Assembly (NCBI GenBank): GCA_035946955.1
Contig: DASYYE010000587.1
Coordinates: 1-9,894, forward strand
DNA from: DASYYE01 sp035946955
Lineage (GTDB): Bacteria > Actinomycetota > Actinomycetes > Streptosporangiales > Streptosporangiaceae
Length of the DNA stretch: 9,894 nucleotides
Direction of reading: 5' to 3'
Each line of letters begins with the position of its first letter. Positions within the stretch are counted from its first letter, which is position 1. The notes below the pieces were generated by a model that was not told the DNA's origin, ran no database searches, and saw only the letters and a list, made by a program, of their open reading frames with translations. This document shows positions 5,652 through 9,894 of this stretch, piece by piece. Position numbers and translations under genes: made by a program.

Positions 5652-6938
5652 GTGAACGAGTGGCCTGCGGGCTGGTACCGTGACGAGCCCACGCAGCCGG
5701 GGACCGCGGGCAACCAGGCTGGGCGCGCGGCCAGCGAACCGACCGTCAACCTCCCGTCCGGGGGGTCAAAGCCGGCAGGGTACTCGCCGTCCAGTGACGT
5801 GGAAGGGGTGACCGCCCGGATGACAAGCGGGCCGGGAAAGCCAGACTCCCGCAGCGCCGCCACCCAGGCGTGGCCGTCTCAGCCACCGCGGCAGTCCAGC
5901 CGGGTCTACCAGCCGAGCCCGACCGGGCCTTCGGGTGGTGGCACCTTCGGCCTGCGGCCGCGCAGGCCACGCTGGCGCATGATCCTCGCCCTGCTCGCGG
6001 CCCTGGTGGCCGTGGCGCTCATCCTGGCCACCTTCGGCTACTTCTACCTCGATTCCAAGCTCACCCGGTCCAACATCCTGGTGGACTACTCGGGGCGCCC
6101 CGCAGCCGGGTCCGGGCAGAACTGGCTGATCACCGGCTCGGACAGCCGCCAGGGACTGACTCGCCGCCAGGAACGGCGGCTGCACACCGGGCCATTGAGC
6201 GCCGCCGCGGGCCAGCGTTCGGACACGATCCTGCTGCTGCACATCCCGGCCAACGGCAACCCGCCCGTCCTCGTGAGCCTCCCCCGCGACTCCTACGTCG
6301 ACATCCCCGGCAACGGCATGAACAAGATCAATGCCGCGTTCGACCTCGGCGGCCCCAAGCTGCTCGCGGAGACCGTGCAGAACGCCACCGGCCTGCAGAT
6401 CGAGCACTACATGGGGATCGGGTTCGGCGGCCTGGTCAATGTGGTCGACGCGGTCGGCGGGGTGACGATGTGTTTCCCGCACTCGATCCGCGACTCCGCG
6501 TCCGGCCTGCACTTGCGGAAGGGCTGCGACAACCTCAGCGGGGCCAAGGCGCTCGCCTTTGTGCGGACTCGCCATGAGTTCCTCACCCAGGACCTGCAGC
6601 GCGAGGAGAACCAGCGCCTGTTCATCAAGGCGCTGCTGACCAAGGTCACCAGCCCTGGCGTGATGTTCAACCCGTTCTCCGCCTGGCCTGCCGCGACCGG
6701 CGCAGCCGGCTCACTCACCGTGGACCAGGGTACGCACCTGTACCAGCTCATGCAGGTGGCGTTCGCGCTCAAGAACCCGGAGACCACCACCGTCCCGATC
6801 GGCAACGCCAACCTGCTCACCAACGTTGGTGACGCCGTGCAGTGGGACCGGCCCCGGGCGTTGCGGTTCTTCAACGACCTGAACACCGACACGCCGCTGC
6901 CCAAGAGCCTGGTCACCGGTTCGAAGCTCCAGGGATGA
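5652..6938 (+). CDS. LytR-CpsA-Psr (LCP) family cell-wall glycopolymer transferase
   Basis: A 428-residue protein. Residues 1-109 are a Pro/Gly/Ser-rich, probably cytoplasmic tail. Residues about 110-132 are one membrane segment (ILALLAALVAVALILATF) after a basic stretch, with the LCP domain outside. LCP signatures are present: LITGSDSR (159-166), RSDTILLLHI (189-198), LVSLPRDSYVDIPG (207-220), KINAAF (225-230), FVRTRH (303-308) and DLQREENQR (314-322). They supply the Asp and Arg residues that bind metal and polyprenyl pyrophosphate. Cys at about 274 and 292 could form a disulfide. LCP enzymes move lipid-linked glycopolymers onto peptidoglycan or proteins at the outer membrane face. GTG 5652 is chosen for its strong GGAGGGG Shine-Dalgarno and its N-terminus NEWPAGW, a recurrent start of actinobacterial LCP proteins. 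An in-frame alternative at 5574/5577 also has a good ribosome site and would add about 26 residues. A hairpin follows the stop. Confidence 0.95.
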   Translation: MNEWPAGWYRDEPTQPGTAGNQAGRAASEPTVNLPSGGSKPAGYSPSSDVEGVTARMTSGPGKPDSRSAATQAWPSQPPRQSSRVYQPSPTGPSGGGTFGLRPRRPRWRMILALLAALVAVALILATFGYFYLDSKLTRSNILVDYSGRPAAGSGQNWLITGSDSRQGLTRRQERRLHTGPLSAAAGQRSDTILLLHIPANGNPPVLVSLPRDSYVDIPGNGMNKINAAFDLGGPKLLAETVQNATGLQIEHYMGIGFGGLVNVVDAVGGVTMCFPHSIRDSASGLHLRKGCDNLSGAKALAFVRTRHEFLTQDLQREENQRLFIKALLTKVTSPGVMFNPFSAWPAATGAAGSLTVDQGTHLYQLMQVAFALKNPETTTVPIGNANLLTNVGDAVQWDRPRALRFFNDLNTDTPLPKSLVTGSKLQG

Positions 6939-6940
6939 GA

Positions 6941-6964
6941 GGGCTGGCCGTTACCGGCCAGCCC
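6941..6964 (+). terminator. Hairpin terminator after the LCP gene
   Basis: GGGCTGGCCG (6941-6950) and CGGCCAGCCC (6955-6964) form a perfect 10-bp stem with the 4-nt loop TTAC, two bases after the LCP stop codon. No T-tract follows, as is common for actinomycete terminators. It separates the LCP transcript from the downstream kelch gene. Confidence 0.75.
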
Positions 6965-6971
6965 GCGCCCA

Positions 6972-7001
6972 TTGCCAAGCCGTTGCCGGGGGCGGTATGT
7001 A
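6972..7001 (+). promoter_or_regulatory. Possible promoter of the kelch-repeat gene (weak)
   Basis: TTGCCA (6972-6977) and TATGTA (6996-7001), with an 18-nt spacer, are the best sigma-70-like pair I find in the gap between the LCP terminator and the kelch gene. It would give a leader of roughly 130 nt. The rest of the gap (7002-7138) shows no other clear element except the Shine-Dalgarno GGGAGG at 7128-7133. A TTGACT at 7082-7087 lacks a matching -10. Confidence 0.25.
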
Positions 7002-7138
7002 AACAGATGGATCGCACTGAGTTGTCTCTGACCTTGATGACATTGGTGCGGGGCCTCAGTGTGCGGCTGTGGGCCGTTCGTTTGACTTAACCGAGGCGCC
7101 GGGCGGTCTCACCAGGTTGAAGCTGGCGGGAGGCTCCC

Positions 7139-9894
7139 ATGACTCCGTTGTCCCAGGTCCACTGCGCCCGCCTGGCTGCTGCCGCCACCACCGCTGTGCT
7201 CGTCGCCGCAGTGGCCGTGCCAGTCCTGCCCGGGGCGGCCGCGGCGGCCGCATTGGGCGCACCGAACACGTGGGTTCCCACTGGTTCGATGGCGGTGGCG
7301 CGGTCCGGCCAGACCGCCACACTCCTGTCCAGTGGCGAAGTGCTGGTCGCGGGCGGCGGCACCGCCTCCGCCGAGCTGTACGACCCGGCGACCCGCTCGT
7401 TCTCGCCGACCGCTGCCATGTCGGTCGCGCGCACCGACGCCACCGCCACCCTGCTGCCTGACGGCAACGTGCTGGTGGCCGGGGGGCTGCGCGAGCCAGG
7501 CGAGCAACTGGCGAGCGCGGAACTCTACGACCCGGCAACCGGCATGTGGTCGGCTACCGGCGCCATGAATGTGGCGCGGTCCGGGCAGACGGCGACCCTC
7601 CTGCCCGACGGCGAGGTGCTCGTCGCGGGCGGTGGCTGTAATGGCACGAACTACGGGTGCGATGCCGGGAGCTCCCTGACCAACCTGCGCAGCGCAGAGC
7701 TGTACGACCCCGCCACCGGCACCTGGTCGCTCACCGGGAAGATGGCCGTCGGGCGGCAATTCCACACAGCCACCCTCCTGCCCGGCGGCGAGGTGCTGGT
7801 CGCTGGCGGGTTCGTGTCCTGTGACGACGACTTCTGCAGTGACACCGCGAGAGCGGAACTCTATGACCCCGCAACCGGGCTGTGGGCCCCGACCGGGAAG
7901 ATGCGCGGTCCCCGCGAACAGCAGACCGCCACGCTCCTCCCGGACGGCAATGTGCTCGTCGCAGGCGGCCTCAACGAGGGCGGCTTCACCAACGGCGGAC
8001 GCTACTCGAGCGCGGAGGTGTACGACAGCGGGGCGCAGACGTGGCACCCCGTGGCATCGATGTCCGTGCCACGCGTGGGCGCGAGCGCCACGCTGCTGGC
8101 CAACGGCTGGGTGCTGGTCGCGGGTGGCCAGACGGCCGTGGCCGAGGTCTATGAGCCCAGAGGCAACCTGTGGGTGTCACCCGGGCGCATGAGCACCGCC
8201 CGCACCGGGCAGACGGCCACGCTGCTCCCCGGCGGTCACGTGCTCGTGACCGGCGGGGCTGGCCCGGACGGCCAGGCGCAGGCCAGCGCCGAGGTGTACC
8301 TCGCGGGGACGGGACCGCTGGTGGGCGTCACACCCGCCGCGGTCCCCTTTGGCGCGCAGCAGGTCGGCAGCACCAGCACCACCCACAGCTTTACGGTCAC
8401 CAATGACGGCTCGGCCAACCTGGTGACGACCGGGGTCGAGGTGACTGGCCACGATCCCGGTGACTTCCTCACCTCGACCGACTGTACCCAGGCCCCGATC
8501 GCGCCGGGCGGGAGCTGCACCGTGTCCATGCGGTTCGCACCCACGGCCACCGGGCTTCGCACCGCCACGGTGGCGGTGTCCGACAACGCCCCCCGGGCTC
8601 CCCAGGGCACGTCGGTCACCGGCTACGGTGGCGGGCCGGATGCGTGGGTCCCCGTCGGGTCCATGAATGCCCCTCGCGAGCACTTCACCGCGACCGTCCT
8701 GGCCAACGGTAAAGTACTGGTCGCAGGGGGACAGAGCGCGACCGATATCCCGCTGTCCAGCGCCGAGCTGTACAACCCAGCGACCCGTACCTTTTCGCTG
8801 ACTGGCTCGCTCAACTCCCCGCGGTCTTACTCGACCGCCACCCTGCTGCATAACGGTGAGGTGCTGGTCGCAGGGGGCGACCAGAGCGTCACCAACCCGC
8901 CCCTGTCCAGTGCCGAGTTGTACGACCCGGCTACCGGCGCATGGCACTACACAGCATCGATGAACATGGTCGGCTACGGCCTCACGTCCACGCTGCTGCC
9001 CAGCGGGAAGGTGCTGGTCACCGGCGGCAATGGCGCCGAGGTGTACGACCCGGCCGCGGCCACGTGGACCAACACCGGGCCGATGACGACCTCACAGGTC
9101 TTCGCGACGGCCACGCTGCTGCCAGACGGCAAGGTGCTCGTCGCGGGCGGTGCGACCGATGCGGCCGAACTGTATGACCCCGCAACGAATGCCTGGACCG
9201 CAACCGCCTCCATGCACGTAGGCCGACAGGACCAGACCGCTGCTCTGCTGCCTGACGGCAAGGTGCTCGTTGCGGGCGGGGATCCGCCGGGCGGCACTGG
9301 CAACGCCCTGGCCAGCGCGGAACTGTACAACCCGGCCACTGGTACCTGGCACATGACCGGCCAGATGAACGCTGGCCGCTTCGGCGCCACCGCCACCTTG
9401 CTGACCAACGGCGTCGTGCTGGAGACCGGTGGCTGCACCCTCTGTGGTGACGAACCCGCGCTGTCCAGCACCGAACTGTTCGACACCAGCGGGTTCTGGG
9501 TCCTGGCCAGGTCCATGACCCAGCCCCGGGTGTTCCAGTCGGCCGCCCTGCTGCCCGGTGGGGACGTGCTCGCCATCGGCGGTGGCAAGTCCTATTACGG
9601 TTCGGCCACCGACACCGCTGAGCTGTACACCCCGATCCTGCTGGCTGCCAGCCCGGCGAGCGGCCCGGCCGGCCAGCAGGTGAAGCTGACCGGCAACGGC
9701 TTCTACGCCCATGAGCGCGTGCGGCTGACCCTGGACTACGGCCAGGTGATCGGGCACGTGACCACGGCCGCGGACGGCACGTTCACGGCCACGGTCACGG
9801 TCCCCACATCAACCGCCGCAGGCAAGCACACGCTGAGCGCCGAGGGACTGCGCAGCTTCGCCGGCGCCAGCGTCACGTTCAACGTAACCGGGTA
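7139..9894 (+). CDS. Secreted double kelch-propeller protein with ASH/Hydin-like and IPT/Ig-like domains (3' end outside window)
   Basis: At least 918 residues, open to the right edge. ATG 7139 has GGGAGG five bases upstream. Residues 1 to about 38 are a signal peptide: a short basic N-terminus, the hydrophobic core AVLVAAVAVPVLP and an Ala-rich end. Residues 45 to about 391 hold seven kelch-like repeats, each of the form W-x-x-T-G-x-M ... R ... TATLLPDG-x-VLVAGG ... AELYDPATG. Residues about 395-500 form an ASH/Hydin (choice-of-anchor D) Ig-like domain with FTVTNDG, a Cys pair (TDC and GSC) and RFAPTATG. Residues 503 to about 833 hold seven more repeats. Residues 834 to the edge start an IPT/TIG or Ig-like domain (SPASGPAGQQVKLTGNGF). 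Such proteins are exported carbohydrate- or protein-binding scaffolds or galactose-oxidase-like folds; I see no basis for assigning catalysis. Several inter-blade loops carry paired Cys (CNGTNYGC, CDDDFC, CTLC), which fits an extracellular, disulfide-bonded protein. It forms its own transcription unit after the LCP terminator. Confidence 0.88.
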   Translation, partial: MTPLSQVHCARLAAAATTAVLVAAVAVPVLPGAAAAAALGAPNTWVPTGSMAVARSGQTATLLSSGEVLVAGGGTASAELYDPATRSFSPTAAMSVARTDATATLLPDGNVLVAGGLREPGEQLASAELYDPATGMWSATGAMNVARSGQTATLLPDGEVLVAGGGCNGTNYGCDAGSSLTNLRSAELYDPATGTWSLTGKMAVGRQFHTATLLPGGEVLVAGGFVSCDDDFCSDTARAELYDPATGLWAPTGKMRGPREQQTATLLPDGNVLVAGGLNEGGFTNGGRYSSAEVYDSGAQTWHPVASMSVPRVGASATLLANGWVLVAGGQTAVAEVYEPRGNLWVSPGRMSTARTGQTATLLPGGHVLVTGGAGPDGQAQASAEVYLAGTGPLVGVTPAAVPFGAQQVGSTSTTHSFTVTNDGSANLVTTGVEVTGHDPGDFLTSTDCTQAPIAPGGSCTVSMRFAPTATGLRTATVAVSDNAPRAPQGTSVTGYGGGPDAWVPVGSMNAPREHFTATVLANGKVLVAGGQSATDIPLSSAELYNPATRTFSLTGSLNSPRSYSTATLLHNGEVLVAGGDQSVTNPPLSSAELYDPATGAWHYTASMNMVGYGLTSTLLPSGKVLVTGGNGAEVYDPAAATWTNTGPMTTSQVFATATLLPDGKVLVAGGATDAAELYDPATNAWTATASMHVGRQDQTAALLPDGKVLVAGGDPPGGTGNALASAELYNPATGTWHMTGQMNAGRFGATATLLTNGVVLETGGCTLCGDEPALSSTELFDTSGFWVLARSMTQPRVFQSAALLPGGDVLAIGGGKSYYGSATDTAELYTPILLAASPASGPAGQQVKLTGNGFYAHERVRLTLDYGQVIGHVTTAADGTFTATVTVPTSTAAGKHTLSAEGLRSFAGASVTFNVTG
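7271..8311 (+). repeat. First block of seven kelch-like coding repeats
   Basis: Seven units begin at W45, F88 and later Trp residues, each about 43-60 residues long. Length varies only in the loop after VLVAGG. The recurring core at DNA level is a GTGCTGGTCGC-type stretch encoding VLVAGG. Seven units match one complete seven-bladed propeller. Confidence 0.8.
8645..9634 (+). repeat. Second block of seven kelch-like coding repeats
   Basis: Seven more units begin at W503 and end at AELYTP, after the ASH-like domain. They keep the TATLLPDGKVLVAGG and AELYDPATG pattern. Units 3 and 4 are the shortest (about 41-43 residues, with minimal loops). The last two diverge most: VLETGG and VLAIGG replace VLVAGG. 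The count again equals one full propeller. Confidence 0.8.

Noticed and set aside
7271..9634. Satellite or recombination repeats in the right part
   Set aside because: The recurring GTGCTGGTCGC-type words encode the VLVAGG core of kelch blades in an uninterrupted frame.

Overview
The window comes from a high-GC actinomycete. It has GC-saturated third codon positions, GTG starts, a SARP/AfsR-type regulator, and a LytR-CpsA-Psr protein beginning with the N-E-W-P-x-G-W type N-terminus I associate with Streptomyces-like actinomycetes. I cannot name a genus. There is no rRNA, tRNA, CRISPR array, transposase or integrase.

Left part, minus strand (1-5474). The genes in transcription order are a short AraC-type regulator (5474-5055), a 965-residue SARP/AfsR-like regulator (4945-2048), a VOC/glyoxalase-fold protein (2043-1621), a GC stem-loop (1584-1539) and a WD40-repeat protein that runs off the left edge (about 1490-1). 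The WD40 protein has the module that normally follows the NTPase of large STAND/WD40 proteins, but no P-loop domain lies upstream of it. From recalled family context, the AraC and VOC proteins match a pair that is normally adjacent in Streptomyces-like genomes. Here the SARP gene lies between them, and only 4 nt separate its stop codon from the VOC start.

Right part, plus strand (5652-9894). A divergent intergenic region leads to an LCP-family membrane phosphotransferase (5652-6938) that ends at a strong hairpin. A 200-nt gap follows, then a large secreted protein running off the right edge (7139-9894). It is built as signal peptide, seven kelch-like repeats, an ASH/Hydin-like Ig domain, seven more kelch-like repeats and an IPT/Ig-like domain.

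How the parts may work together. The minus-strand AraC, SARP and VOC genes look like one regulatory or resistance-type unit. A dyad at 4991-5010, just upstream of the SARP gene, is a candidate operator for it. The plus-strand genes act at the cell surface: the LCP enzyme attaches glycopolymers to the wall, and the kelch protein is probably an exported scaffold or adhesin. Nothing in the sequence ties the two halves functionally. No clearly new system stands out. The best leads are the interrupted AraC-VOC pair, the NTPase-less WD40 gene with a perfect dyad at its 5' end, and the double-propeller exported protein.
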